The translations under genes and the position numbers were made by a program. The notes under the pieces are model-generated. The model saw nothing but the letters and a program-made list of their open reading frames with translations, had not been told where the DNA came from and searched no databases. DNA of 64,000 nt from Hymenobacter rigui. GTDB lineage: Bacteria; Bacteroidota; Bacteroidia; Cytophagales; Hymenobacteraceae. Location of the stretch: positions 123,001-187,000 of the forward strand of contig NZ_RWIT01000009.1 of assembly GCF_003944715.1 (NCBI RefSeq), written 5' to 3'. Numbering within the stretch: position 1 is the stretch's first letter; every line of letters starts with the position of its first letter. Shown here in pieces: positions 1-8,691 of the stretch.

Positions 1-697
1 TAAGGCATGCCCCCTGCGGCCCCAGCGACACGGCCAGGATTTCGGCTTTGCCTTCCTGCACCAGCTGGCGGGCGGCTTGGGTCATGGCGTCGTTGTCGAG
101 CTCATCGGTGCCGGCCAGCTTACTCAGCTCGCCCACGTTGGGTTTGGCCAGATACACGCCTTCCTGCAACACGGCCTGCAGGGCGGGACCTGAGGTATCG
201 GCCACTACCTTTACGCCCCGGTTTTTGGCCGCCCGCACCACCCGGGCCAGCAACTGCGGCTCCACACCGGGCGGCAGGCTGCCACTTATTACCAGGAACT
301 CCGCGCCGGTGGCTAGTTCCTTCAGCTGCTCCAGTACCAGCAGCTGCTCCTCGGGCCGCAGCTCAGTGCCGGGCATCCCGAAGCGGTATTGCTGACTGCT
401 GCTGCTATCTACCACAATGAAGTTCTCGCGGGTATCGGCCTGGGTAGGCACGGCGCGGAACTGCAGCTGCTCCTGGCTCAGCAGTTCCTGCAGGCGCTGC
501 CCGGTGGGGCCGCCCGCCGGAAACACTGCTACCGACTCGGAGCCCAGCCGCCGCAGCGCCCGGCTCACGTTGATGCCCCCGCCGCCGGGCTCGAACTTAG
601 GGGCCGCGCAGCGGATTTTCTGGTCGGGCATGATGTGGTCGGCGGTGGTGCTTTTATCAACGGTTGGGTTGAGCGTGAGCGTGACGATGCGCGGCAT
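1..697 (-). CDS. PfkB-family sugar-phosphate kinase (1-phosphofructokinase / 6-phosphofructokinase II type), 3' end outside the window
   Basis: Translating the minus strand from the ATG at 697 gives an open frame to the window edge, about 232 residues without a stop. It begins MPRIVTLTLNPTVDKST, the usual start of the FruK/PfkB/LacC branch of ribokinase-like kinases. The glycine-rich substrate segment FEPGGGGINVSRAL follows, then ISGSLPPGV and, later, KPNVGEL. These enzymes phosphorylate fructose 1-phosphate, fructose 6-phosphate or tagatose 6-phosphate with ATP. The catalytic GxGD Asp motif lies past the edge, so it cannot be checked. The gene is divergent from the HipA-like kinase gene, with 139 bp between the start codons. 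The family is firm; the exact substrate is not. Confidence 0.88.
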   Translation of the reverse strand, partial: MPRIVTLTLNPTVDKSTTADHIMPDQKIRCAAPKFEPGGGGINVSRALRRLGSESVAVFPAGGPTGQRLQELLSQEQLQFRAVPTQADTRENFIVVDSSSSQQYRFGMPGTELRPEEQLLVLEQLKELATGAEFLVISGSLPPGVEPQLLARVVRAAKNRGVKVVADTSGPALQAVLQEGVYLAKPNVGELSKLAGTDELDNDAMTQAARQLVQEGKAEILAVSLGPQGACL

Positions 698-836
698 AGG
701 AAACGGGCTGATGAAGGCAGAAAAACCAGTAGCTGTACTACGCCCCGCCCGAAAAGTTGGCTTTCGGGTGCAGTTCAGGTTAACAACCGCCCGATTTATC
801 CGTTGCTTTGCCTTTCCATTCTCTTTTCTGAGGCCC

Positions 837-1628
837 ATGCCTGCACCTACGCTTGCCTTGCGCACCGTCGACGTGACGCGCTATATTATTCCGCTGCGGG
901 AGGGCGGCTCCCTGCCGGCCCTGGTAGAGGCCTACGACGGCTTTATGTACGTGGTAAAGTTCCGGGGAGCAGGCCAGGGGCTGAAGGCACTGATTGCCGA
1001 GCTTATTGTGGGCGAAATTGCCCGTCAGCTGGGGCTGCGGATGCCGGAGCTGGTGTTCATCAACCTGAGCGAAGCCTTCGGCCGCACCGAGCCCGACGAG
1101 GAAATCCAGGACCTGCTGCGCTTCAGCACCGGCCTCAACCTGGCCCTGCATTTCCTGGCCGGCGCCGTCACCTTCGACCCCATCATCAATGACGTAGACG
1201 CCCGGCTGGCCTCGCTGATAGTGTGGCTGGATTGCCTCACGCTGAACGTGGACCGCACCGCCCGCAACACCAATATGCTGATGTGGCACCGGGAGCTGTG
1301 GCTCATTGACCACGGCGCGGCCCTGTACGTGCACCACAGCGGGGCGGGCTGGGCTAGTAAAGCCACCCGCCCGTTTCCGCAGCTCAAAGACCACGTGCTG
1401 CTACCCCGGGCCACCGAGCTGGCCTGGGCCGATGCCGAAGCCCACGCCCGCCTCTCATCGGAGGTGCTAACGGCCATTGTGGCCCTGGTACCCGACGAGT
1501 GGCTGCAGGAGCCCGACCTTAGCCCCGAGGAGCAGCGCGCCCAGTACGTGGAGTTTCTGACCACCCGACTGGCCGCGTCATCATCATTTGTTCAGGAAGC
1601 CCAATCTGCCCGCAATGCACTTGTTTGA
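837..1628 (+). CDS. HipA-like kinase-fold protein
   Basis: The product has 263 residues. The ATG at 837 is chosen because sequence before it, though open, looks like the divergent pfkB gene read backwards. The C-terminal half carries HipA-type kinase signatures: LNVDRTARNTNML at about residues 138-150 resembles the catalytic loop with Asp and Asn, and LIDHGAAL resembles the metal-binding DxG. HipA kinases phosphorylate proteins such as GltX and can act as persistence toxins. The stand-alone short form seen here usually sits beside a DUF3037 gene, as it does here, and no HipB-like HTH antitoxin is present. The substrate and any toxicity are unknown. The stop overlaps the next gene by 14 bp, so the two are surely co-transcribed. 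Confidence 0.8.
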   Translation: MPAPTLALRTVDVTRYIIPLREGGSLPALVEAYDGFMYVVKFRGAGQGLKALIAELIVGEIARQLGLRMPELVFINLSEAFGRTEPDEEIQDLLRFSTGLNLALHFLAGAVTFDPIINDVDARLASLIVWLDCLTLNVDRTARNTNMLMWHRELWLIDHGAALYVHHSGAGWASKATRPFPQLKDHVLLPRATELAWADAEAHARLSSEVLTAIVALVPDEWLQEPDLSPEEQRAQYVEFLTTRLAASSSFVQEAQSARNALV

Positions 1629-1992
1629 GTATGCCGTGCTGCGCGTGGTGCCCCGCGTAGAGCGCGAAGAGTTTTTGAATGTGGGCGTGATTCTGTACTG
1701 CTCGGCTCAGGGGTTTCTGCAAACGCGCTGTCACCTGCCCGAAGCCCGTCTGCAGGCCTTCGCCGGCCCCGGCCTTGATCTGGACGACCTACGAGCCCGG
1801 TTACAGGCGTTTGAGCGAATCTGCCAGGGCCGGCGCGAGGGTGGGCCCATCGGGCAGCTGGCCCTGGCCTCGCGCTTCCGGTGGCTCACGGCCATGCGCA
1901 GCACCATTGTGCAGACGTCGGCCGTCCACCCCGGGCTATGTGAAGATGCCGCTGCTATGCTGGATAGACTGTATGAGCAGTTAGTGGCTTGA
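1615..1992 (+). CDS. DUF3037 family protein
   Basis: The product has 125 residues and starts MHLFEYAVLRVVPRVEREEF, followed by LNVGVILYC, which is the conserved core of DUF3037. The ATG at 1615 lies inside the end of the HipA-like gene (14-bp overlap), which points to translational coupling. A TTG at 1588 in the same frame is less likely. DUF3037 genes are commonly found next to HipA-like kinases; their biochemical role is not known to me. There is no signal peptide or membrane segment, so it should be cytoplasmic. It may be a partner or regulator of the kinase, but this rests only on gene coupling. Confidence 0.82.
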   Translation: MHLFEYAVLRVVPRVEREEFLNVGVILYCSAQGFLQTRCHLPEARLQAFAGPGLDLDDLRARLQAFERICQGRREGGPIGQLALASRFRWLTAMRSTIVQTSAVHPGLCEDAAAMLDRLYEQLVA

Positions 1993-2017
1993 TAATGAGC
2001 TTGGTTTGTGTGAAAAT

Positions 2018-2039
2018 TTGACTATATTCCGATAGTCAA
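2018..2039. other. Short inverted repeat upstream of small ORF
   Basis: TTGACTAT and ATAGTCAA form a perfect 8-bp inverted repeat with a 6-nt spacer, in the 69-bp gap between the DUF3037 gene and the small ORF at 2062. It has no T-run, so it is a poor terminator. It could be an operator or a weak RNA hairpin. Confidence 0.4.
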
Positions 2040-2061
2040 CTCTCACCAAATCAGACGGATT

Positions 2062-2202
2062 ATGGAACTGCACAACAACTGGCCCGCTCAGCGCGGCCTG
2101 CATCTGAACCGGTTACCATGGTGGGCTTACGCCCTATTCATCCCGGCCGTGTACGGAATGGGCTGGGTACTGCATCTGCTGGGTGTGATACCCGGCCAGT
2201 GA
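2062..2202 (+). CDS. Small putative membrane protein (46 aa)
   Basis: An ATG-started frame of 46 residues has a basic, polar N-terminus (MELHNNWPAQRGLHLNR) and then one strongly hydrophobic stretch, WWAYALFIPAVYGMGWVLHL, that could span the membrane. It ends 23 bp before a perfect 19-bp hairpin that would terminate it. I recognise no family. A clean start, a single membrane segment and a terminator straight after the stop favour a real gene, but short ORFs arise by chance in high-GC DNA. Confidence 0.5.
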   Translation: MELHNNWPAQRGLHLNRLPWWAYALFIPAVYGMGWVLHLLGVIPGQ

Positions 2203-2225
2203 GCCGATGAATTGATATCCAAAGC

Positions 2226-2266
2226 GGCCCGCCCCGGCAGTAGCTATGCTACTGCCGGGGCGGGCC
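2226..2266. terminator. Bidirectional hairpin terminator
   Basis: A perfect 19-bp inverted repeat (GGCCCGCCCCGGCAGTAGC and its complement) with a 3-nt loop lies between convergent genes ending at 2202 (plus) and 2283 (minus). There is no long U-tract, but stem strength and position fit a shared terminator. Confidence 0.75.
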
Positions 2267-2282
2267 TTACCATGCGCAGTTA

Positions 2283-2849
2283 TTACGCAGAGAGGGGGGC
2301 TGTTGCCACCTGTTGCAGCAGAACAAGCAGTAAATGATATATTTCCTGCAGCTGTGCGGGTTCGGTTAGAGCACGCTCTTCGGTAAAAGTCAGCTGCAGG
2401 GGCGCAGTGGCTTCGTGTGAGGCCGGAGCCAGCGCCAAGCGGGCATCGGGGTAGCGCAGGAGGGTAGCGCGTACCTCCGGGTGGGCCAATATCTGCCGGA
2501 GCGTGTCGGGCTGATTGGTGGTGATAATGAAGGCCTCGTCCAGCTCCGGGTCGCCCAGCTCTACGTCCTGCAGACCCAGCAGCTTGCCTACCTCATGAAC
2601 CCAATCCTGTTCGTGCAGCGCAAAGTGAAAAGCTGTGTGCACGGGAACCGAAGCCGTCAGAGTGGTCAGCTCATAGCCGCCTTCAAACCCGCCGCCCAAA
2701 TCAATGTCCAGCTCCAGCCGAACATGAAAATCCTGCTGGTACAGGTCGGCGCGGTAGTCATATAGATCGGGCTGTTGTGCCATATCAGCGGCTACTTGCT
2801 GCCATACAGCGGCTTCCGTATCGGCCCGGAAAGTGGGAGTAGTATCCAT
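2283..2849 (-). CDS. Hypothetical cytoplasmic protein (188 aa)
   Basis: The product has no signal peptide or membrane helix and I recognise no family. The start at 2849 (MDTTPTFRADTEAAVWQQVA) is preferred over an upstream ATG at 2879 that adds ten unconvincing residues. It is rich in Leu, Gln, Glu and Asp, and a central segment alternates hydrophobic and polar residues (FHVRLELDIDLGGGFEGGYE), suggesting beta strands. A later segment (ELDEAFIITTNQPDTLRQIL) resembles sequence in DUF3137-like proteins, but that is only a faint impression. The next gene upstream on the same strand, a dehydrogenase, starts at 3851 and ends 66 bp before this one, so they may share a transcript. Confidence 0.65.
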   Translation of the reverse strand: MDTTPTFRADTEAAVWQQVAADMAQQPDLYDYRADLYQQDFHVRLELDIDLGGGFEGGYELTTLTASVPVHTAFHFALHEQDWVHEVGKLLGLQDVELGDPELDEAFIITTNQPDTLRQILAHPEVRATLLRYPDARLALAPASHEATAPLQLTFTEERALTEPAQLQEIYHLLLVLLQQVATAPLSA

Positions 2850-2915
2850 GAGTAGAAAGGGGGAATGTATCAGATGCACTTACTTCGTTTCCCTGAAGAA
2901 AGTTGGTGCCCGAAG

Positions 2916-3851
2916 CTAGTAGCCCCGCCGTAAGTCCACGGGGTTTTCGAGTGGTTCCTGCTGCTGTAGATGCTGTAAGTTGCGCAGAAACAGCGCAATC
3001 TTGCCTTCCTCTTCGGCTGGCCGGCCGCCGCCACTATGCTGGGTAAGCAGCACCCGGGGCAGCTGCCAGAGCGGGTTGTCGGGCGGTAGTGGCTCTTCAG
3101 AAGTCACGTCCAGTACGGCTCCGCCAAGCCGGCCGGCCTGCAGCGCCGCAATCAGGGCGGGCTCATCGGTGGTGTTGCCGCGGCCAACGCTGGCATACAG
3201 CGCATGGTCTGGCATAGCAGCAATAAGGTCAGCGGAGAAGAAACCGTCGGCGCTACCGGGCAGGCAGTTTACCACAATATCAGTGGTGGGTAATGCCTCC
3301 AGTAGCTCTTGGCGGGTATGTAGCTGGGCGGCAGGGTTGGTGCGGGCCAGAAATTTTATCTCGCAATGAAACCCCCGCAGCTGCTCAACAACGGCCTGCC
3401 CAATAGTCCCATAACCCAGAATAATCACCCGCTGTCCGCGCAACAGCCCCAGCCGGGGCCGCACGGCCGCGCCTTCCCAATGCTGCTGCCGCTGCCATAC
3501 GGCCAGTTCCGGAATGTAGCGCAACAATCCCAGCAAACCGGCTACCATGGTTTCGGCACAGGCCCAGGCAAAGAAGTCGCCCATGTTAGCTACCGGAAAC
3601 GTTGGCTGTAGCTCCTGATACCGGTCAATGCCCGCTGAGTCAATCTGCCAGAAGCGGAGCTTAGGCGGTAGCCTGGGCTTAAACCACTCAGCCGGCGGAT
3701 TACCTAACAGGTAATCGGCCTCGTGCAGGGCCGCAGGTTGCTGCTCGGGTAGTAAATCAGTGCGGAATACCGGCCGCACATGAGCTGGTAATTGCTGTTG
3801 CAGCATAGCCCGGACCGGGGCTGTAAGGACCGAGTATATGAAGAGATTCAT
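2916..3851 (-). CDS. D-2-hydroxyacid dehydrogenase family protein
   Basis: The product has 311 residues, a normal length for this NAD(P)-dependent family. The Rossmann motif GYGTIG is at about residues 147-152, followed by the LARTNP segment that sets cofactor choice. The catalytic triad appears as Arg in ASVGRGN, Glu in TSEEPLPPDNPL and His in LLTQHSGG. Such enzymes reduce 2-keto acids to D-2-hydroxy acids. This one looks like the GhrA-like or uncharacterised branch, with a short N-terminal substrate domain. The substrate cannot be told from sequence. It is probably co-transcribed with the hypothetical gene downstream (66-bp gap). Confidence 0.88.
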   Translation of the reverse strand: MNLFIYSVLTAPVRAMLQQQLPAHVRPVFRTDLLPEQQPAALHEADYLLGNPPAEWFKPRLPPKLRFWQIDSAGIDRYQELQPTFPVANMGDFFAWACAETMVAGLLGLLRYIPELAVWQRQQHWEGAAVRPRLGLLRGQRVIILGYGTIGQAVVEQLRGFHCEIKFLARTNPAAQLHTRQELLEALPTTDIVVNCLPGSADGFFSADLIAAMPDHALYASVGRGNTTDEPALIAALQAGRLGGAVLDVTSEEPLPPDNPLWQLPRVLLTQHSGGGRPAEEEGKIALFLRNLQHLQQQEPLENPVDLRRGY

Positions 3852-4034
3852 CGTCTTGATAGTGCCTGTTCAGGGCTTCGTCTTGCTGGTGAGTAATAGA
3901 ACGGTTTTGTGAACAGCATAGCGGTCCAATTGCCTACCTCCACCGAACCGCCCGAACCAAAGCTGTCAGATACATGCAGCGACTGGTAGTTTCACCCAGA
4001 CCCTGAAAATTCTTCGTGCGGGTTGCCGGTAAAC

Positions 4035-4068
4035 AAAAAGCCCCGTACCGGTTGGTTCGGGGCTTTTT
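4035..4068. terminator. Rho-independent terminator, active in both directions
   Basis: AAAAAGCCCCG and CGGGGCTTTTT form an 11-bp inverted repeat with a 12-nt loop, giving a U-run on either strand. On the minus strand it lies 23 bp beyond the stop of the glycine-zipper gene. Confidence 0.85.
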
Positions 4069-4091
4069 GCCGGGTGGATTACTTTAAAACG

Positions 4092-4382
4092 CTAGTCTTT
4101 ACGCGAGTATTGCTCGTAGCGTACGGGGTTCTTCTTTTTGTCCTTTTTGCGGCCAAGAACGCCACCGGCGGCAGCGCCTACCACGCCGCCAACAACAGCG
4201 CCTTTGCCGCCGCCAACAACGGCACCCGTTACGGCACCGGCACCGCCACCAATGGCGGCTCCTTTGGCCTTGTTGCTCCAGTTTTTAGGCTTGGTCTGGG
4301 CGTTGGCATCGGCTACGATGGTAGTGCTTTCCAGTACAAATAAGGCCGAGAGCATGGCCGCGAATATCTTGAGAGTTTTCAT
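4092..4382 (-). CDS. Small exported glycine-zipper protein
   Basis: The 96-residue product starts with a signal peptide (MKTLKIFAAMLSALFVLES, ending near ADANAQ). Residues 38-78 form a glycine zipper of repeated GxxxG steps (AAIGGGAGAVTGAVVGGGKG), as in YMGG- and Rick_17kDa-like outer-membrane proteins. The tail is strongly basic and polar (GRKKDKKKNPVRYEQYSRKD). Glycine zippers pack membrane helices tightly, so it is probably an envelope protein. Its function is unknown. A terminator follows directly, so it is monocistronic. Confidence 0.85.
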   Translation of the reverse strand: MKTLKIFAAMLSALFVLESTTIVADANAQTKPKNWSNKAKGAAIGGGAGAVTGAVVGGGKGAVVGGVVGAAAGGVLGRKKDKKKNPVRYEQYSRKD

Positions 4383-4597
4383 GAGTCAAGGGCGTTTTAC
4401 ACATACTGAAATGTATGGAGATTATAACGCAATGTCCCGAAACCGGGTTTACAGGATAGCGAAATTTTATACGGTAAAACCTTGTTTTATATAAAAATTG
4501 CTATATGATTTTCCCGGTCACTGGAGTTACCCGCCGACCCGATATTCCGCCCGCCGAACCGCTATATTCCGGTGATTTGCTGCACAGCCTTCCATGA

Positions 4598-4634
4598 AAA
4601 AAGCCTCCCATGCTCGTAGCACAGGAGGCTTTTT
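4598..4634. terminator. Rho-independent terminator after the S9 peptidase gene
   Basis: AAAAAGCCTCC and GGAGGCTTTTT pair around a 15-nt loop, 26 bp beyond the minus-strand stop at 4660. U-runs exist on both strands. Confidence 0.85.
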
Positions 4635-4659
4635 AGAAAGAGGTGAGCCGGTGAGAATT

Positions 4660-7104
4660 TTACCGGGCGTCTGCTTTCGTGTCGGTTGCGGAAGTACTGG
4701 CTTTCTTCACGTAGGTATCCAGCCAGGTATTCATCTCCCACAGCATGTGCATGATGGATTCGCGGGCGGCATAACCGTGCGCTTCGGCCGGCAGCACCAC
4801 ATAGCGCACCGTGGCACCATTGCCTTTCAGGGCGTTGTAAAACCGCTCACTCTGGATGGGGAAGGTGCCGGAGTTATTGTCGGCCTCTCCGTGAATCAGC
4901 AGAATGGGAGTCTTGATTTTGTCGGCGAAGTTGAAGGGCGACATGGCATTGTACACCTCCGGCGCTTCCCAGTACGTGCGCTCCTCACCCTGGAAGCCGA
5001 ACGGCGTGAGGGTACGGTTGTAGGCACCGCTACGGGCAATGCCTGCTTTAAACAGGTTGCTGTGCGCCAGCAGGTTGGCCGTCATGAAAGCGCCGTAGCT
5101 GTGGCCCATCACGGCCACGCGGTTGGGGTCAACTACGCCCAGACGCTTGCCTTCGTCAATGGCGGCCTTAGCCGAGGATGTGAGCTGCTCTACGTAGGTG
5201 TCGTTCGGCTGCTTGGTGCCTTCGCCCACAATTGGAATGCTGGCCCCCTGCAGCACGGCATAGCCCTGCGTCACCCAGAATACCGGAGAGCCCCAGTTGA
5301 AACGCGTGAAGGTGTACGGCGAGCCTTTCACCTGACCAGCATCCTTCTTGTCTTTGAATTCCACCGGATAGGCCTCCATCAGGGTAGGCAGAGGGCCATC
5401 TTCCTTCTTGTAGGTGGGGGGCAGGTACAGATTTGCCGTCAGCTCCACACCATCGGCCCGCTTGTATTTCAGCACCTGTTTCTGCAGGTTACCCAGTGAG
5501 GCGTACGGGTTCGGGAACTTGGTCAGCTGCAACGGCTTAGGGCTGGGAGCGTCGCGCAGGAAGTAGTTGGGTGCTTCCTGCTGCGATTCGCGGCGCGTCA
5601 CGAAGATGTGCTTGCCGGCATCCAGAATGGTAACGGGCATTTCGTAATACGGCGCTTCGGAACGCCACCACCGGGCGCTTTTCTTGGTGCGCACGTTCAT
5701 TTCATCAATAAACGGCCGGTCACCTTCCGGTGAGGCACCGGTGCCGATGAAGTACACCATGTCGGCGTTGGCATCGGTAGCCAGTACGCGGCGGCCCAGC
5801 TCGTTCCGACGCAGGAAGGGAGTGCCGGGGTCGGTGTAGGTATCCTGTGAAGAACGCTCGAATAGAGGCGTAAGAGAGGTTTTAGTGGCCAGATCCAGGG
5901 TCCAAAGGGTTTCCTTGCGGTCGGCCCAACGGTAGCCCTGTACAAGGGCCAGCTTATCGGAGCCGCTCCAGTAGATGCGGCCAAAGCGCAGCGGCAGCGA
6001 CGCCAGCTCCTGCGGCTGGCCGTCAAACGGGGAGCCCAGGGCGAACAGCTTGTCGCGCACCGGGGCGGCGGTTTTCGGGTCGCCACCGTCCTGGGCTTCT
6101 ACCCAGAACAGGGTGTTGGGGGCGTCTTCGCGCCAGCTGATTTCACGCGGCCCCACGGGCACGGCATCGAAGCTGGTGGGCACATTATCGGCCAGCGGCA
6201 GGTTGGCAATTTCTTTCACCACCAAGCCTTCCATGTTCAGGACGTCTACGCGCACCGGGAAGCTGCTCACCGGCAGCGTGTAGGAATAGGGCCGGTGGCG
6301 GGTGCTTACCAGCACGTATTTACCGCTGGGCGAGGGAGTAGCATCCTGAATAACGCCGGGCTGACCCAGGGGGGCCATACGGCCATCCATACCCACTTTT
6401 ACTACCTGCGAAAGGGCATAGTAATCGAACATCCGCTCATCAATGGGGCTTTTGAGCAGATCCTGATAGGTGCGGGCGGCCGCGGTGCGGCCTACGTTCT
6501 GCTGAATAGCCGGGCCGGTAGGAGGAGCCGTTGGATTGGGAGCCTCACCGCGGCCACCTACGATGGCCCGGGCAATAATGGTCTTGCCATCAGAAACCCA
6601 CTCGTAGGGCGAGCCGAAAATGCCATTCAGGAACAGGTTAGGCACCAGCTTCGCCGTAGCCGAGGCCACATCTACCAGCCACAGCTCCACATGGCTGTTG
6701 GTGGTGTGGGTGAAAGCAATTTTGGTATTGTCCGGCGACCATTGCACGTCGCTGATGCGGGCATTGGACGGAAGGCCCTGTACCAGCAACTCCTTCCCCT
6801 CGGGCAGGCGGTGCAGCCGCAACGAAGAGGCGTAGCTCACCCGGCTGGCACCGTTGGTACGGGGGTTAATGCGCACACCTGCCAACCGAACTTCCGGCTG
6901 GCTGAGCTCGGTAATGGAGGGCATATCACGCACGTCCATCAGCAGCATCCACTGGCCATTGGAAGAGAAGCTGACGCGAGGTGTCGGGGGGGCATCAACC
7001 AGAGTGGCAATGGCGCGCGGAGGCGTCTGGTACGGCAGGTCCTGAGCCGAAACCAGACCGATGGTACCGGCGCACAAAGCCAGTGTGAGTCGAAATATTT
7101 TCAT
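4660..7104 (-). CDS. Secreted S9-family serine peptidase, glutamyl-endopeptidase type
   Basis: The product has 814 residues. A signal peptide (MKIFRLTLALCAGTIGLVSA, then QDLPYQTPP) directs export. The N-terminal two thirds contain beta-propeller-like repeats (SDVQWSPDNTKIAFTH and similar). The C-terminal alpha/beta-hydrolase domain has the nucleophile elbow GHSYGAFM, with Ser near residue 669, then the Asp in LLIHGEADNNSGT and the His in LPAEAHGYAARES. The layout and the LPYQTPP start match the S9D-like group that includes plant chloroplast glutamyl peptidase and many Bacteroidota homologues. It would cut peptides in the periplasm or outside the cell. It is bounded by its own terminator and is monocistronic. 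Confidence 0.9.
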   Translation of the reverse strand: MKIFRLTLALCAGTIGLVSAQDLPYQTPPRAIATLVDAPPTPRVSFSSNGQWMLLMDVRDMPSITELSQPEVRLAGVRINPRTNGASRVSYASSLRLHRLPEGKELLVQGLPSNARISDVQWSPDNTKIAFTHTTNSHVELWLVDVASATAKLVPNLFLNGIFGSPYEWVSDGKTIIARAIVGGRGEAPNPTAPPTGPAIQQNVGRTAAARTYQDLLKSPIDERMFDYYALSQVVKVGMDGRMAPLGQPGVIQDATPSPSGKYVLVSTRHRPYSYTLPVSSFPVRVDVLNMEGLVVKEIANLPLADNVPTSFDAVPVGPREISWREDAPNTLFWVEAQDGGDPKTAAPVRDKLFALGSPFDGQPQELASLPLRFGRIYWSGSDKLALVQGYRWADRKETLWTLDLATKTSLTPLFERSSQDTYTDPGTPFLRRNELGRRVLATDANADMVYFIGTGASPEGDRPFIDEMNVRTKKSARWWRSEAPYYEMPVTILDAGKHIFVTRRESQQEAPNYFLRDAPSPKPLQLTKFPNPYASLGNLQKQVLKYKRADGVELTANLYLPPTYKKEDGPLPTLMEAYPVEFKDKKDAGQVKGSPYTFTRFNWGSPVFWVTQGYAVLQGASIPIVGEGTKQPNDTYVEQLTSSAKAAIDEGKRLGVVDPNRVAVMGHSYGAFMTANLLAHSNLFKAGIARSGAYNRTLTPFGFQGEERTYWEAPEVYNAMSPFNFADKIKTPILLIHGEADNNSGTFPIQSERFYNALKGNGATVRYVVLPAEAHGYAARESIMHMLWEMNTWLDTYVKKASTSATDTKADAR

Positions 7105-7233
7105 AGAAAAACGGTAAGCAACAGATTCTTATCTACAAAGGACGGTACAATCCGGCAAATTCGCTACTGCCCAAGGCAACATGTTCATAATGTGAATCGT
7201 ACTAAGAAGTTTTGCTCCGTTTTCTGCAAAAAA

Positions 7234-7260
7234 AACACCCCACTGTGCAAGTGGGGTGTT
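7234..7260 (-). terminator. Rho-independent terminator of the pirin/nitroreductase operon
   Basis: AACACCCCACT and AGTGGGGTGTT pair around a 5-nt loop. On the minus strand the hairpin is followed by eight U residues, and it lies about 40 bp past the pirin stop at 7301. Confidence 0.88.
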
Positions 7261-7300
7261 CATGGAAGCATGCGAAAAATTCAATTTCAGCCGGGCCGCA

Positions 7301-8011
7301 TCAATGATTGATGGGTACCTCAATGAGGATAAACTGGCATTCCGATGAACAGACAATGTCGACGGAAGCCAGCTCCCACAAACCCAGACTTTCCCGCGGG
7401 GCCACTGCGTCACCATTGGCGGTGAGGTGGCCTTCCAGTACAAACAGAAACACGCACTTGTTGGTCGGATTCAGCTGGTAGTGTAGGGTTTGACCGGCAT
7501 CGAAGAACCCGAGGCTGAGGCGGGCGTTCTGGTTAATCCAGCAGTGCGCGGTGCCCTCCTCGTTGCTCACAATGGTGGTGAGCTGGTTGCGGCGCTTCTC
7601 GCGGGGGAAGTGGCGGCGCTGGTAACGGGGCGTTATGTTCTGCAGCTTGGGCTCCACCCAGATCTGCAGAAAATTCACCTGCTCATCGCCTATATTGTGC
7701 TCTTCGTGGCGCAGGCCACTTCCGGCACTCATAATCTGCACCCAATCCTGGGTTACTTCCTCCGAATATCCCAGGGAGTCTTTGTGGTTCATGCGCCCGG
7801 CCAGCATCACCGATATGATTTCCATATTGGCGTGGGCATGCAGGCCAAAACCGCCGCCCGGCTGCACAAAGTCATCATTGAATACTCTGAGCAGCCCGAA
7901 GCCGGCTCGCTCAGGGTTGGCGTACGGCCCGAAGCTGAGCGAGAAATGGCTCTGCAGCCAGCCAATATCTTTGAGGCCCCGGTCGGCGGCGGTGGTGTGG
8001 CGGATGGGCAT
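7301..8011 (-). CDS. Pirin family protein (copy 1)
   Basis: The 236-residue product is a bicupin of the YhhW/pirin type. The N-terminal cupin has the iron-site pattern: GFGLHAHANMEIISVMLAG, then QDWVQIMSAGSGLRHEEHN with His and Glu ligands. The C-terminal cupin is degenerate, as is usual. Bacterial pirins can act as quercetinases or as redox-responsive regulators of metabolism; the activity here is unknown. It starts 2 bp after the stop of the nitroreductase gene, so the two form one operon. It is clearly paralogous to the pirin at 8692-9405. Confidence 0.92.
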   Translation of the reverse strand: MPIRHTTAADRGLKDIGWLQSHFSLSFGPYANPERAGFGLLRVFNDDFVQPGGGFGLHAHANMEIISVMLAGRMNHKDSLGYSEEVTQDWVQIMSAGSGLRHEEHNIGDEQVNFLQIWVEPKLQNITPRYQRRHFPREKRRNQLTTIVSNEEGTAHCWINQNARLSLGFFDAGQTLHYQLNPTNKCVFLFVLEGHLTANGDAVAPRESLGLWELASVDIVCSSECQFILIEVPINH

Positions 8012-8013
8012 GG

Positions 8014-8592
8014 TTAGGCAGGCAGGTGTTGGTGAAAGGCTATTTCGGCCACGGACTTACGCTGACGCGGCGCTTTTTCGCGACTCAGGAACGGCTCCTC
8101 CAGCTGTTCGGCGTCGCCGAGGTAGCCGAGGGCAATCATCACGGCCGGCTGCAGGGTATCGGGCAACTGGAATACTTCCTGCGCTTTGGCCCGGTCGAAG
8201 CCGCCCATGAAGTGTCCGTGCAGGCCCAGGGCTGTAGCTTCCAGAATCAGGTTGCCGTTGGCCAGGCCCAGGTCGTGGAGGGCAGCGCCGTTGGGAGTGC
8301 CGTTATCGTACTGTGTTTTAGCCAAGGCCAGAATCAGGACGGGCGCATTGCGGGCCCAGGGCTGGTTGCCGGGCATTAGGCAATCCACCATCTGCGCAAA
8401 GGCCTCTTTATCGGCGTGGTGCGCGTAGATGTAGCGCCAGGGCTGCTCGTTCATGGCGCTGGCGGCCCAGGAGGCCGCTTCAAACACCTGCTGCAGGGTT
8501 TCGGGCGCTACGGGGTAGCTGGCAAAGGCGCGCGGGCTCCAGCGCTTACGGATAGTTTCCAGAACCGGAAACGTGGTGGTGGCGTGTTTCAT
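8014..8592 (-). CDS. Nitroreductase family FMN enzyme
   Basis: The product has 192 residues. The N-terminus VLETIRKRWSPRAFASYPV matches the nitroreductase FMN-phosphate site (the R-RSPRAF motif), and ASWAASAMNEQPWRY matches the flavin and substrate loop. LGLHGHFMGGFD and VMIALGYLG are the C-terminal FMN contacts. The family reduces nitroaromatics, quinones or flavins using NAD(P)H. Its stop is 2 bp from the downstream pirin start, and a second pirin lies upstream on the same strand, so pirin-nitroreductase-pirin may be one stress or quinone-detoxification unit. The substrate is not predictable. Confidence 0.92.
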   Translation of the reverse strand: MKHATTTFPVLETIRKRWSPRAFASYPVAPETLQQVFEAASWAASAMNEQPWRYIYAHHADKEAFAQMVDCLMPGNQPWARNAPVLILALAKTQYDNGTPNGAALHDLGLANGNLILEATALGLHGHFMGGFDRAKAQEVFQLPDTLQPAVMIALGYLGDAEQLEEPFLSREKAPRQRKSVAEIAFHQHLPA

Positions 8593-8691
8593 AGTGGTGA
8601 TAAACCGTGCTTCCCGCTGGCGGGTTATACATGCCCCGCAGAAAGCGGGAAGCAGGCCTGAATATACGGATGAAGTGAAGGCCGCAAAGGG

